DNA from: Vibrio sp. Hep-1b-8
GTDB lineage: Bacteria; Pseudomonadota; Gammaproteobacteria; Enterobacterales; Vibrionaceae
Assembly: GCF_006124995.1 (NCBI RefSeq)
Contig: NZ_QEWN01000132.1
Location: 62,001-126,000, forward strand
DNA: 64,000 bases
Reading direction: 5' to 3'
Shown one piece after another: positions 8,081-16,837 of the stretch. Under the pieces are notes generated by a model that saw only the letters and a list, made by a program, of their open reading frames with translations, was not told the origin of the DNA and searched no databases. Position numbers and translations under genes: made by a program. Numbering within the stretch: position 1 is the first letter of the stretch; each line of letters opens with the position of its first letter.

Positions 8081-9115
8081 ATGATTGAAATTAATCAAGT
8101 TAATAAGGTTTTCTTCCAAGGCACTAAGGAAATTCACGCCTTGAAAGAGATAAACCTTCATATTCCTCAAGGAACAATCTTTGGTGTTATTGGCTCATCA
8201 GGAGCAGGGAAAAGTACGCTTATTCGTTGTGTCAACATGCTAGAAGCACCAACGACAGGCTCGATCGTGGTTGATGGCGTGGATCTCACTAAGCTGTCTA
8301 AATCTCAGTTGAGTGAAGCTCGTCGTAATATTGGGATGATCTTCCAGCATTTTAATCTGCTGTCGTCACGCTCTGTGTATGACAACGTGGCACTACCGTT
8401 AGAGCTCGCGGGCAAAGATAAAGCGCATATCAACCAAAAAGTGACTGAGCTACTTAAGTTGGTAGGCCTTGAAGATAAACACGAAAGCTACCCTGCTAAC
8501 CTTAGCGGTGGTCAAAAGCAGCGTGTTGCCATCGCTCGCGCACTGGCTTGCGATCCTAAAGTACTTTTATGTGATGAAGCCACCAGTGCACTAGATCCAG
8601 CGACAACTCAGTCTATTTTAGAGCTGCTCAGAGAGATTAACCGCAAGCTCAACATCACCATTCTCCTGATCACTCACGAGATGGATGTTGTGAAAAGTAT
8701 TTGCCACCAAGTAGCTATTATTGGGGGTGGTGAATTGGTAGAGAAAGGCAGTGTTGGTGAGATCTTCGCGCACCCTAAAACCGAGCTAGCTCACCAGTTT
8801 ATTCGTTCAACATTGGATCTTTCTATTCCTGAAGATTACCAAGCTCGTCTACAGGACACGCGCGTTGAGAACAGCTACCCACTAGTGCGTTTAGAGTTTA
8901 CTGGCGCGACTGTTGATGCACCACTCATGAGCCAGATTGCTCGTAAATTCAATATTGATGTCAGCATTTTGAGTTCCGATCTCGATTACGCTGGCGGCGT
9001 TAAGTTTGGCATGATGGTCGCCGAACTGTTCGGCAACGAACAAGACGATAATGCTGCCATTGAATTCCTGCGCGAACACAACGTAAAAGTAGAGGTACTG
9101 GGTTATGTCCTTTAA
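8081..9115 (+). CDS. metN: Methionine ABC transporter, ATP-binding protein
   Basis: 344-aa ATPase of the D/L-methionine importer. Walker [10 protein letters not shown] (about 38-46), signature [15 protein letters not shown], Walker [13 protein letters not shown] and the switch histidine in LLITHEMD are all intact. The last 80 residues form the regulatory NIL (ACT-like) domain that binds methionine in E. coli MetN. The start at 8081 (MIEINQ) fits the family; an upstream in-frame start at 8027 would add 18 atypical residues. It overlaps metI by 11 bp, so translation is probably coupled. Confidence 0.96.
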   Translation: MIEINQVNKVFFQGTKEIHALKEINLHIPQGTIFGVIGSSGAGKSTLIRCVNMLEAPTTGSIVVDGVDLTKLSKSQLSEARRNIGMIFQHFNLLSSRSVYDNVALPLELAGKDKAHINQKVTELLKLVGLEDKHESYPANLSGGQKQRVAIARALACDPKVLLCDEATSALDPATTQSILELLREINRKLNITILLITHEMDVVKSICHQVAIIGGGELVEKGSVGEIFAHPKTELAHQFIRSTLDLSIPEDYQARLQDTRVENSYPLVRLEFTGATVDAPLMSQIARKFNIDVSILSSDLDYAGGVKFGMMVAELFGNEQDDNAAIEFLREHNVKVEVLGYVL

Positions 9116-9782
9116 TGAAATTTCACAGTGGCTGAACTTAAACAGCAACCTACTTATTGGCGCAACACTTGACACTCTCTATATGGTCGCTGTCGCTGGT
9201 ATTGTCGGCTTTGCAATAGGCATCCCGTTAGGCGTTGTTTTACACACGACTAAAAAAGATGGCCTGCTCGAAAACACTAAGCTCAATAGTGCGCTTGGTG
9301 CCATCGTAAACATTGGTCGCTCTGTACCATTCCTTGTCTTGATGGTAGCGATCATTCCAGTCACTAAGTTATTAGTGGGAACCTTTATCGGCACAACAGC
9401 GGCAATTGTTCCTTTGACCATAGGTGCGATTCCATTTGTCGCTCGTCTTATCGAAGGCGCATTGCTTGAAGTCCCAACGGGACTTGTCGAAGCTGCGCAG
9501 TCTATGGGCGCGACACCGTTGCAGATCATCTCAAAGGTATTACTCCCAGAAGCAATGCCAACTATCGTCAACTCCGTCACTATCACGCTAGTCACTCTAG
9601 TGAGTTACTCTGCAATGGCGGGAACGGTCGGAGGTGGAGGTTTGGGTGACGTAGCCATTCGCTACGGATTCCACCGCTACGATGTGGTGATCATGGCAGT
9701 GACAGTCGTCATGCTCATCGTACTGGTACAAATTATTCAATCTATTGGTGATGCGATTGTGCGTCGCGTCGATCACCGTTAA
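9105..9782 (+). CDS. metI: Methionine ABC transporter, permease
   Basis: 225-aa inner-membrane permease with about five hydrophobic segments. The EAA loop is [20 protein letters not shown] (about 129-148), which contacts the MetN ATPase. It starts inside the end of metN and is followed 47 bp later by metQ. Typical length and order of the metNIQ operon, controlled by MetJ. Confidence 0.96.
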   Translation: MSFNEISQWLNLNSNLLIGATLDTLYMVAVAGIVGFAIGIPLGVVLHTTKKDGLLENTKLNSALGAIVNIGRSVPFLVLMVAIIPVTKLLVGTFIGTTAAIVPLTIGAIPFVARLIEGALLEVPTGLVEAAQSMGATPLQIISKVLLPEAMPTIVNSVTITLVTLVSYSAMAGTVGGGGLGDVAIRYGFHRYDVVIMAVTVVMLIVLVQIIQSIGDAIVRRVDHR

Positions 9783-9829
9783 TAATAAATTAAACGTTAA
9801 TCACAGATTTTATTTATAAGGAGATAGTG

Positions 9830-10639
9830 ATGAAATTCAGTCTTAAAGGTATTTTGGCTATCGCTGCAGTAGCGTCTGCACTGGTTCTGGCAGGTTGTGG
9901 CGATAAAGAAGCAGACACAAGCAAAATCAAAGTTGGTGTTATGGCAGGTGCTGAAGCACAAGTTGCTGAAGTAGCAGCAAAAGTGGCTAAAGAAAAATTC
10001 GGCCTAGAGGTTGAGTTAGTGACTTTCACCGATTACGTAACACCAAATGCAGCGTTGGATGACGGTTCAATCGATATCAATGCATTCCAACATAAACCAT
10101 ACCTTGATCAGCAAGTAGCAGACCGCGGTTACAAACTGACAATTGCGGGTAACACCTTTGTTTACCCGATTGCAGGTTACTCTAAGCAAGTAACATCTGT
10201 TGAAGAGATCCAAGATGGTGCTCGTATTGCGGTACCAAACGATCCAACAAACCTTGGTCGTTCTTTACTGCTTCTTGAGCAACAAGGTCTTCTGAAACTT
10301 CGCGAAGACGTCGGTCTACTAGCAACGGTTCGTGATATCGTTGAAAACCCAAAAAACATCACAATTGTAGAACTTGATGCGGCTCAACTACCACGTTCAC
10401 TTGATGACGTTGCACTTTCAGTGATCAACACTACATACGCGAGCTCAATCAATCTGACACCACAAAAAGACGGTATCTTCGTTGAAGACAAAGAGTCTCC
10501 ATACGTAAACCTTATCGTCGCTCGTGAAGACAATGTCCAAGCTGAAAACGTACAAAACTTCGTTAAGTCTTACCAAACTGAAGAAGTGTACAACGCAGCA
10601 TCAGACATCTTCCAAGGTGGTGTAGTTAAAGGCTGGTAA
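9830..10639 (+). CDS. metQ: Methionine-binding lipoprotein
   Basis: 269-aa NlpA-family substrate-binding lipoprotein. The signal peptide ends in lipobox LAGC (C23), anchoring the protein to the inner-membrane outer face. The mature part has the family motifs GVMAGAEAQVAE, DINAFQHKPYLD and PNDPTNLGRSL. An AAGGAG lies six bases before the ATG at 9830, so that start is preferred over the GTG one codon upstream. Last gene of metNIQ, closed by a strong terminator. Confidence 0.96.
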   Translation: MKFSLKGILAIAAVASALVLAGCGDKEADTSKIKVGVMAGAEAQVAEVAAKVAKEKFGLEVELVTFTDYVTPNAALDDGSIDINAFQHKPYLDQQVADRGYKLTIAGNTFVYPIAGYSKQVTSVEEIQDGARIAVPNDPTNLGRSLLLLEQQGLLKLREDVGLLATVRDIVENPKNITIVELDAAQLPRSLDDVALSVINTTYASSINLTPQKDGIFVEDKESPYVNLIVAREDNVQAENVQNFVKSYQTEEVYNAASDIFQGGVVKGW

Positions 10640-10664
10640 TCCACAACTCGCTTAAACATTCGCT

Positions 10665-10699
10665 AAGGGCTGACGAGATTCGTCAGCCCTTTTATTTTT
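10665..10699 (+). terminator. Intrinsic terminator of metNIQ
   Basis: 12-bp perfect stem AAGGGCTGACGA / TCGTCAGCCCTT, 3-nt loop, then TTATTTTT. Confidence 0.92.
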
Positions 10700-10742
10700 G
10701 TTCCGGCTTTTTGATACGTTCAAAATAGTTATCAATAATGGC

Positions 10743-11465
10743 TTAATAGCGACCATCTTGTTTCATTTCTCGCAATGCCTCGTCGAATCGCTCTCGCAGC
10801 CAAGCATGTTCCCTCAACTTAGAAAAAGCGATATAGCTGGGTGTCGCTTCAATAGGAGGAGAGAGGATTTCTAACACCTTATCCATCCCCTCACTAGCAA
10901 TGATACTTCGAGCACCAAAACTGTTATTCACCCATATATCTGCCCGTCCGGTTCTCACCAGATGCGCACAGTCGCGAGTATGGTTACGCCTAAAAACCAT
11001 TTTGAAACGGCTCTCTGCAAGTAAAGCGTCCATTCTTGCGCCGTAACTCACTCGGTTAACAACGCAGATAGTTGAATTGGATAAATCAGAGGTTAAGAAT
11101 AAGTCACTAGAGATATTACTGTTTGTCTTCACGACTAAGCTGATGTTTTGTGTGAACAATATCTGGTGACTAAAATCGGCAAACTGTTCTCTTTGTGGAT
11201 TTTTAAATGCTGTAAAAATTGCATCGGCTCGACCAAATTGGACATTACTTAACGCCCTCGCCCATGGCAATACTTCGATAGAAATTGGAACATTGAGTTG
11301 TTTAAATACCGCTTCTACTAATTCGACCGCCACTCCGGAAAGTTCATCTTCGTGACTGACAATATACGGTGGGTATTCAAGGGTAACGAGTTGAATTGGC
11401 GCTTCACTACGAACGTTAAAAGCGAGCCCAAAAAACAATGCAGATAACGCGATACGTCGAATCAT
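10743..11465 (-). CDS. Periplasmic solute-binding protein (SBP_bac_3-like)
   Basis: 240-aa protein with a signal peptide of about 20 residues and no lipobox. The mature part resembles family 3 amino-acid-binding proteins: LEYPPYIV near the start, LSGVAVELVEAVFKQL, LPWARAL and a C-terminal FDEALREMKQDGRY. No permease or ATPase is adjacent, so it may serve a distant transporter or be a sensor-like orphan. The start is placed at the ATG at 11465; the longer frame begins with a TTG two codons earlier. It converges with metQ. Ligand unknown. Confidence 0.75.
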   Translation of the reverse strand: MIRRIALSALFFGLAFNVRSEAPIQLVTLEYPPYIVSHEDELSGVAVELVEAVFKQLNVPISIEVLPWARALSNVQFGRADAIFTAFKNPQREQFADFSHQILFTQNISLVVKTNSNISSDLFLTSDLSNSTICVVNRVSYGARMDALLAESRFKMVFRRNHTRDCAHLVRTGRADIWVNNSFGARSIIASEGMDKVLEILSPPIEATPSYIAFSKLREHAWLRERFDEALREMKQDGRY

Positions 11466-11628
11466 GAACAAAGAAACTCAAAAGAGTTGAGCGATTCTGT
11501 TAAGCGCCGTTTAGCCGCAAGAGATACCACTGTCTGATTTTCATTTAACCTCCGAACTCACTGCTATAGTGGTAAGTAAAGTTCACCGCATTCACTTGTC
11601 AACTCGAATTGCACGAATCATCATTGAC

Positions 11629-11657
11629 AAAAAAGCCAGAGCGAATGCTCTGGCTTT
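11629..11657 (-). terminator. Intrinsic terminator downstream of the AbgT transporter
   Basis: Minus-strand stem AAAGCCAGAGC / GCTCTGGCTTT (11647-11657 and 11632-11642), loop of four, then a T-run to 11629. Confidence 0.9.
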
Positions 11658-11683
11658 GAAATTAACCAATATCTGTATCGTGG

Positions 11684-13270
11684 TTAAGGTGTGTAATACG
11701 TTGCCGCACCTGGACCTACAGGTAGACCCAAGACAAATACCCACACATAGAACAGCAGACTCCAACCTACGATGAAACAAATAGAGTAAGGAAGCATAGT
11801 TGCGATAAGTGTACCAATACCTAGATTCTTCATGTAGCGAGTCGCTACGGCTAGGATAAGACCAAAGTAACTCATCATAGGTGTAATGATATTGGTGGTC
11901 GAATCACCGATACGGTATGCAGCTTGAATCGTTTCTGGCGCATAACCCACTAGCATTAGCATTGGAACAAAGATAGGTGCTGTTACTGCCCACTGAGCCG
12001 ACGCTGAGCCGATCATTAGGTTAATGAAGCCACACATCAAGATGAATGCGAAGAACAACATTGGGCCTGTCAGACCAATATCTTGTAGGAAGTTAGCACC
12101 TGCAACAGCAAATACCTGACCAAAGTTCGTCCACTTAAAGAATGCAACAAACTGAGCAGCGAAGAACACCAACACAATGTACATACCCATAGAAGACATC
12201 GATTTAGCCATCGCATCGATCACGTCGCGATCCGTCTTCATCGTGCCCGTTACTTTGCCGTAAACAAAGCCTGGGATGGCAAAGAAGACAAAGATAAACG
12301 CTACGATACTCTTAAGGAATGGCGAACCAGCAACGGTACCCGCATCTGAACGAAGTACACCATCTGCAGGAACAATCGTCCAAGCAAGAAGCGCCGAAAC
12401 GACAACAACAGCAAGACCAGCTAATTTAAGACCTTTCTTTTCAATATCCGTCAGTTTACCCATAGAGTCGTTTGACAGATCTTCCGATGCTTCCTCATCA
12501 TTGTATTTGCCAAGTTTAGGCTCAACAATTTTCTCAGTAACAAACGCACCCATTGCAGCAATAAAGAACGTCGACACAAACATGAAGTACCAGTTAACTT
12601 CTGGACCAACTGTATAAGTCGGATCAATCATTTGTGCTGCGGTTTCAGTAATACCAGAAAGTAGCGGGTCAACGGTACCAATCAGTAGGTTCGCAGAGTA
12701 ACCACCAGAAACACCGGCAAACGCTGCTGCAAGACCAGCAAGAGGGTGACGACCTAAAGAGTGGAATAGCATTGCAGCTAGTGGGATTAGAACCACATAG
12801 CCAAGCTCAGACGCGGTATTTGAAATGATACCAGCGAAGACTACCGTTACTGTAACCATGCGCTTTGACGCACCCATTACCATGCCGCGCATTGCAGCTG
12901 ATAGAAGGCCAGAGTGCTCTGCGATTGCCACACCTAACATAGCAACAAGTACTGTACCTAACGGGGCAAAGCCTACGAAGTTCTTAACCAGGTTAGTAAC
13001 GATCAGTTGTAGACCTTCAGCATTGAGTAGGCTGACAACATGGATCATGCCATCTGCTGAACGACCTTTCGCGCCTTCAGGGCGAGGATCCATAACAGAT
13101 ACTTCAAAGTAACCAGCAATACCGGAAGTGACCAGGATTGCTAAACAGAAGATGGCGAAAAGAGTGATTGGGTGGGGTAAAAGGTTCCCCAAATATTCAA
13201 CAGTATCAAGAAAGCGCGTGAACAACGGCTTTTTTGGCGAGTTTTGTTTAATCGAAGCAGATGAACTCAT
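11684..13270 (-). CDS. AbgT-family transporter
   Basis: 528-aa inner-membrane protein of the AbgT/MtrF family. Members take up p-aminobenzoyl-glutamate or export sulfonamide-like compounds; which applies here cannot be told from sequence. About 11-13 hydrophobic segments. Recognisable stretches are NLLPHPITLF near residue 30, the long GYSANLLIGTVDPLLSGIT, and the paired GSASAQWAVTAPIFVPM and IGDSTTNIITPMM near 420-465, which form the re-entrant hairpin region. The start at 13270 has AAGGAGG six bases upstream; the longer frame to 13366 would add 32 non-homologous residues. Single-gene unit with a terminator and an upstream palindrome. Confidence 0.93.
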   Translation of the reverse strand: MSSSASIKQNSPKKPLFTRFLDTVEYLGNLLPHPITLFAIFCLAILVTSGIAGYFEVSVMDPRPEGAKGRSADGMIHVVSLLNAEGLQLIVTNLVKNFVGFAPLGTVLVAMLGVAIAEHSGLLSAAMRGMVMGASKRMVTVTVVFAGIISNTASELGYVVLIPLAAMLFHSLGRHPLAGLAAAFAGVSGGYSANLLIGTVDPLLSGITETAAQMIDPTYTVGPEVNWYFMFVSTFFIAAMGAFVTEKIVEPKLGKYNDEEASEDLSNDSMGKLTDIEKKGLKLAGLAVVVVSALLAWTIVPADGVLRSDAGTVAGSPFLKSIVAFIFVFFAIPGFVYGKVTGTMKTDRDVIDAMAKSMSSMGMYIVLVFFAAQFVAFFKWTNFGQVFAVAGANFLQDIGLTGPMLFFAFILMCGFINLMIGSASAQWAVTAPIFVPMLMLVGYAPETIQAAYRIGDSTTNIITPMMSYFGLILAVATRYMKNLGIGTLIATMLPYSICFIVGWSLLFYVWVFVLGLPVGPGAATYYTP

Positions 13271-13368
13271 CTGTTCCCTCCTTGTAGTTATTCCTGTGCA
13301 AATGTGACAAAAATGTTCCAAATGCCGGCAGAGATTACTCGACAAAACTCTCAATTTGAAATTCAAAA

Positions 13369-13387
13369 TGTTACAAAGTGTGTAACA
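13369..13387. promoter_or_regulatory. 19-bp palindrome upstream of the AbgT transporter, possible operator
   Basis: TGTTACA-N5-TGTAACA, perfect 7-bp arms, about 100 bp before the ATG. The size and symmetry suit a dimeric regulator. I cannot name the regulator. Confidence 0.45.
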
Positions 13388-13520
13388 CCCAATTCAATTT
13401 AACCAAAAATAAACAAAAAATCAGCAAACATGGCTAATTTTAAATCAAAATCCAGAATTATAGTTCAATGTCACGCATTTACTATCAGAATGAAACAAAA
13501 TCTAACCTCTTGATTCGATT

Positions 13521-13589
13521 AAGGGTGATAGGAAAGCGCCCAAGATGAGAGTGACCTATTGCACACCATCTTGGACGATTAAAACCCTT
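13521..13589. repeat. Nested inverted repeats downstream of rpmJ2
   Basis: Outer arms AAGGGT (13521-13526) and ACCCTT (13584-13589) enclose inner arms CCAAGATG (13540-13547) and CATCTTGG (13567-13574). There is no T-run, so this is not a standard terminator. Confidence 0.5.
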
Positions 13590-13645
13590 GTTGAGGAAAA
13601 AGAGTCAACTGACGATTTTTAAACCAACCTCAAACATCCGTCGCA

Positions 13646-13771
13646 CTATTTTTGCACTGCTTTAAACCTTGGGTTCGATTTACATATCACATAGAGTCGC
13701 CCACGACGTTTTACGATCTGGCAATCAGGATGACGACTCTTGGCACTCTTTAATGATTTCACTACTTTCAT
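13646..13771 (-). CDS. rpmJ: 50S ribosomal protein L36 type B (zinc-independent paralogue)
   Basis: 41-aa protein read from the ATG at 13771. It begins [11 protein letters not shown], continues [19 protein letters not shown] and ends RFKAVQK. It matches the YkgO type of L36, which lacks the full zinc-binding cysteine set (two Cys, one His). Its ATG follows the rpmE2 stop directly with no gap, and an AGGGG in the rpmE2 tail serves as ribosome site. Such paralogues replace zinc-binding L36 under zinc starvation. Confidence 0.9.
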   Translation of the reverse strand: MKVVKSLKSAKSRHPDCQIVKRRGRLYVICKSNPRFKAVQK

Positions 13772-14032
13772 CTATTGGTCCCCTTTTTCAAACTGACCGA
13801 AACGACGTCTAAAGTTCGCCACACGACCCTCTTTTTGAATCACTCGTTGCTTACCTGTATAGAAAGGATGAGACTTCGAAGAGACTTCAACGGTGAAATA
13901 AGGGTAGGTTTTCCCATCACTCCATTCGATTGTTCGATATGTTTGTAGCGTAGAACCAATCAGAAAATACTCATCGACACTGGTGTCGTGAAAAACAACT
14001 GTTCGATATTGGGGGTGGATATTTGCTTGCAT
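13772..14032 (-). CDS. rpmE2: 50S ribosomal protein L31 type B (zinc-independent paralogue)
   Basis: 86-aa L31 paralogue of the YkgM type: begins [20 protein letters not shown], contains [13 protein letters not shown]-like [12 protein letters not shown] and ends in a basic tail. It has no CxxC zinc ribbon. Start set at the ATG at 14032, preceded by GAAAGGG; the 5-residue upstream extension lacks family support. Cotranscribed with the L36 paralogue. A Zur-like palindrome lies about 20 bp upstream, so expression on zinc limitation is inferred. Confidence 0.92.
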   Translation of the reverse strand: MQANIHPQYRTVVFHDTSVDEYFLIGSTLQTYRTIEWSDGKTYPYFTVEVSSKSHPFYTGKQRVIQKEGRVANFRRRFGQFEKGDQ

Positions 14033-14051
14033 GATAAGCCCTTTCAAATCG

Positions 14052-14067
14052 TTATGTTATAACATAT
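14052..14067. promoter_or_regulatory. Zur-like operator upstream of rpmE2-rpmJ
   Basis: Perfect palindrome TATGTTATAACATA (14053-14066) in the context GTTATGTTATAACATATT, close to the proteobacterial Zur consensus. It overlaps the likely promoter of the zinc-independent ribosomal protein pair. Confidence 0.75.
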
Positions 14068-14150
14068 TAATTAGTAATCATTCTCAACAATCATTGCAAG
14101 CTTTTTTTGTGTTACTTTTGCTGAATCAGTAGTCCCCGAGTGAAAAGACC

Positions 14151-14846
14151 ATGTATTCCGTAGAGCCGATCGGTTTTATTGAAAGCCCATACAAAGAGAA
14201 ATTTGCCGTTCCCCGTCAACCAGGTTTAGTGTCCGCTGCCCGCTCTCGTGTCAGATTAACAGGAGCAGCAAACAGCCCTGAATCACTGCGTGGCATTGAG
14301 CAGTTCTCTCATGTTTGGTTGCTATTTTTGTTCGATCAGAATCTAGACGCAGGCTGGAAGCCAACCGTTCGTCCACCTCGTCTTGGCGGCAATGAACGAA
14401 TTGGTGTCTTTGCTTCACGTTCAACTTTTAGACCAAACGGTATAGGTATGTCTGCGGTGAAAATAAAGGGAGTCACCAAACAAGGTGATCAGATCTACTT
14501 AGAGCTCGGAAATGTCGATTTGGTTGATGGCACACCTATCATCGATATCAAACCCTACATCCCCTACTCCGATGCGATTACGGCGGCAAGTGAAGGCTAT
14601 GCTGAAGGAGAACCCGATACTTATCCCGTCAACTTTTCGGCCGCCGCCTTATCTCAGTTGCAGCAGCACAACGAGGCTGAGTATGTTACAGCGGTGATAG
14701 AACAGGTTTTGGCACAGGATCCTCGCCCAGCCTACAAAAAGAATAAGCCCGACAGTAAGGAATATGCGGTAAATTTGTTCGATCTTAACGTTAAGTTCAT
14801 GGTCACCGATAACTTAATAACGGTTACTGCGATTGAAAGCTTTTGA
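14151..14846 (+). CDS. trmO: tRNA (N6-threonylcarbamoyladenosine37-N6)-methyltransferase
   Basis: 231-aa member of the TsaA/YaeB family, which uses S-adenosylmethionine to methylate t6A37 in certain threonine tRNAs. The N-terminal beta-barrel domain shows PIGFIESPYKEKFAVPRQPG (about 6-25), SHVWLLFLF, RIGVFASRSTFRPNGIG and NVDLVDGTPIIDIKPYIPY, all hallmarks of the family. The C-terminal part is the smaller accessory domain. 110 bp upstream of proS on the same strand. Confidence 0.93.
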   Translation: MYSVEPIGFIESPYKEKFAVPRQPGLVSAARSRVRLTGAANSPESLRGIEQFSHVWLLFLFDQNLDAGWKPTVRPPRLGGNERIGVFASRSTFRPNGIGMSAVKIKGVTKQGDQIYLELGNVDLVDGTPIIDIKPYIPYSDAITAASEGYAEGEPDTYPVNFSAAALSQLQQHNEAEYVTAVIEQVLAQDPRPAYKKNKPDSKEYAVNLFDLNVKFMVTDNLITVTAIESF

Positions 14847-14956
14847 CAAAGGCAATTGGCTGATATTATAAGCGGCTAACAATTTTCCCTTTTGGGACTT
14901 CCATACTTCAATCCATTGCGGCTTGAGTATCTAACTTTAATAAACGGATAAGTTAA

Positions 14957-16672
14957 ATGCGTACCAGTAATTATCTTCTTTCTACTCTGAAGGAGACTCC
15001 AAACGACGCAGAAGTAGTGAGCCACCAGCTCATGCTACGTGCAGGTATGATCCGTAAGCTGGCTTCAGGTCTATACACCTGGCTACCTACCGGTCTACGT
15101 GTTCTGCGTAAAGTCGAAAACATCGTTCGTCAAGAGATCGACAATGCAGGCGCTGTCGAAACTTTGATGCCCGTTGTTCAGCCGTTTGAACTATGGGAAG
15201 AAACAGGTCGCAGCGAGAAGATGGGCCCTGAGCTATTACGCTTTACTGACCGTCACACTCGTCCGTTTGTACTTAGCCCAACGGCTGAAGAAGTGATCAC
15301 TAGCCTAGTGCGTAATGAAGTGAGCTCTTACAAGCAGTTACCGCTAAACCTGTACCAAATCCAAACTAAGTTCCGTGATGAACGTCGCCCACGTTTCGGC
15401 GTAATGCGTGCTCGTGAATTCTGCATGATGGATGCGTACAGCTTCGATATCGACAAAGCGGGTCTAGAGAAATCTTACCAAGCTATGCATGACGCTTACT
15501 GTAAAGCTTTTGACCGCATGGGTCTTGAGTACCGTCCTGTATTGGCAGATTCTGGTGCTATTGGTGGTAGTGGTTCTCAAGAGTTCCACGTGCTGGCTGA
15601 AAGCGGCGAAGACCTCATCGCCTTCTCGACTGAGTCTGATTACGCAGCGAACATCGAGAAAGCAGAAGCGGCAGCGCCTGCTGGCGATCGCGCAGAACCA
15701 ACACAAGAGATGACGCTAGTCGACACTCCAAACGCGAAAACTATCGCTGAACTAGTAGAGCAATTCGATCTACCAATCGAGAAAACGGTTAAAACTCTAT
15801 TCGTTAAAGCATCTGATGAAGTAGACGCTGAGATCATCGCACTTATCATCCGTGGCGACCACGAACTGAACGAAGTGAAAGCGGAAAACCTACCGCAAGT
15901 TGCAGCGCCTCTAGAGATGGCAACCGAAGAGCAAATTCGTGCGCTTATCGGTGCAGGTCCCGGCTCTTTAGGCCCTGTTGGTCTTGAGCTACCATTCATC
16001 GTTGACCGCACTGTAGCGGTAATGAGCGACTTTGGTGCTGGTGCGAACATTGATGATAAACACTACTTCGGTATCAACTGGGGTCGTGATGTTGAGCTAG
16101 GCCAAGTTGAAGATCTGCGTAACGTTGTTGAAGGTGATCCAAGCCCATGTGGTCAAGGTACCCTAATGCTAAAACGCGGTATCGAAGTCGGTCATATCTT
16201 CCAGCTAGGTAACGTTTACTCGGAAGCAATGAACTGTGGCGTTCTTGGTCCTGATGGTAAGAACGTCATCTTAGAGATGGGGTGTTACGGTATTGGTGTA
16301 TCACGAGTAGTGGCTTCTGCAATCGAGCAAAACCACGATAAATACGGCATCATCTGGCCTGACGCTCTAGCACCTTTCCAAGTTGCTATCGTGCCAATGA
16401 ACATGCACAAGTCTGAAGAAGTGAAAGAAGCGGCTGAGAAGCTGTACGCTGAACTGACTGCTATGGGTATCGAAGTGCTATTCGATGACCGTAAAGAGCG
16501 CCCAGGCGTGATGTTCTCGGATATGGAGCTTATCGGTATTCCTCATACTATCGTGATCGGTGACCGTTCTATGAAAGAAGGCAACTTCGAGTACAAGAAC
16601 CGCCGCAACGGTGAGAAAACGGCAGTAGCGATGGCCGATATTGTTGAATACGTAAAAGCTCAGCTAGCATAA
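14957..16672 (+). CDS. proS: Prolyl-tRNA synthetase
   Basis: 571-aa class II aminoacyl-tRNA synthetase of the bacterial type. Class II motif 2 is in [23 protein letters not shown], motif 3 in [12 protein letters not shown]. Between them (about 220-400) lies the YbaK-like insertion domain that deacylates Ala-tRNA(Pro), with GPGSLGPVG. The C-terminal anticodon-binding domain follows. Length and architecture match E. coli ProS. A strong terminator follows at 16692. Confidence 0.97.
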   Translation: MRTSNYLLSTLKETPNDAEVVSHQLMLRAGMIRKLASGLYTWLPTGLRVLRKVENIVRQEIDNAGAVETLMPVVQPFELWEETGRSEKMGPELLRFTDRHTRPFVLSPTAEEVITSLVRNEVSSYKQLPLNLYQIQTKFRDERRPRFGVMRAREFCMMDAYSFDIDKAGLEKSYQAMHDAYCKAFDRMGLEYRPVLADSGAIGGSGSQEFHVLAESGEDLIAFSTESDYAANIEKAEAAAPAGDRAEPTQEMTLVDTPNAKTIAELVEQFDLPIEKTVKTLFVKASDEVDAEIIALIIRGDHELNEVKAENLPQVAAPLEMATEEQIRALIGAGPGSLGPVGLELPFIVDRTVAVMSDFGAGANIDDKHYFGINWGRDVELGQVEDLRNVVEGDPSPCGQGTLMLKRGIEVGHIFQLGNVYSEAMNCGVLGPDGKNVILEMGCYGIGVSRVVASAIEQNHDKYGIIWPDALAPFQVAIVPMNMHKSEEVKEAAEKLYAELTAMGIEVLFDDRKERPGVMFSDMELIGIPHTIVIGDRSMKEGNFEYKNRRNGEKTAVAMADIVEYVKAQLA

Positions 16673-16691
16673 GCTTTCGCTAAGATATAGG

Positions 16692-16721
16692 AAGGCCGAT
16701 GGAGACATCGGCCTTTTTTTT
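16692..16721 (+). terminator. Intrinsic terminator of proS
   Basis: Stem AAGGCCGATG / CATCGGCCTT with loop GAGA and eight T. Confidence 0.93.
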
Positions 16722-16807
16722 GAGCTGGATTATTATCTCTTCCAGGGAAGAAGTACTGTCAACACCTTTGTACTAAAGGTTCTTTCACCGTTCTACCAAC
16801 CCCAACC

Positions 16808-16832
16808 TCTCGCAGGACGAAGTCCGGTCTCG
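16808..16832. repeat. TCTCG-flanked hairpin repeat, single copy
   Basis: TCTCG, then GGAC-GAA-GTCC (16815-16825), then TCTCG. The same element occurs in tandem at 54706-54800. It lies in the convergent proS/yafJ gap and ends exactly five bases before the minus-strand stop codon. Confidence 0.7.
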
Positions 16833-16837
16833 TATTC

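Larger units (their letters stand above)
13271..13645. other. Intergenic region between the AbgT transporter and rpmJ2 (375 bp)
   Basis: Holds the AbgT transporter leader and presumed promoter (minus strand), the TGTTACA palindrome and nested inverted repeats at 13521-13589. Base composition is AT-rich around 13390-13510. No open frame with a ribosome site is seen. Confidence 0.6.
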
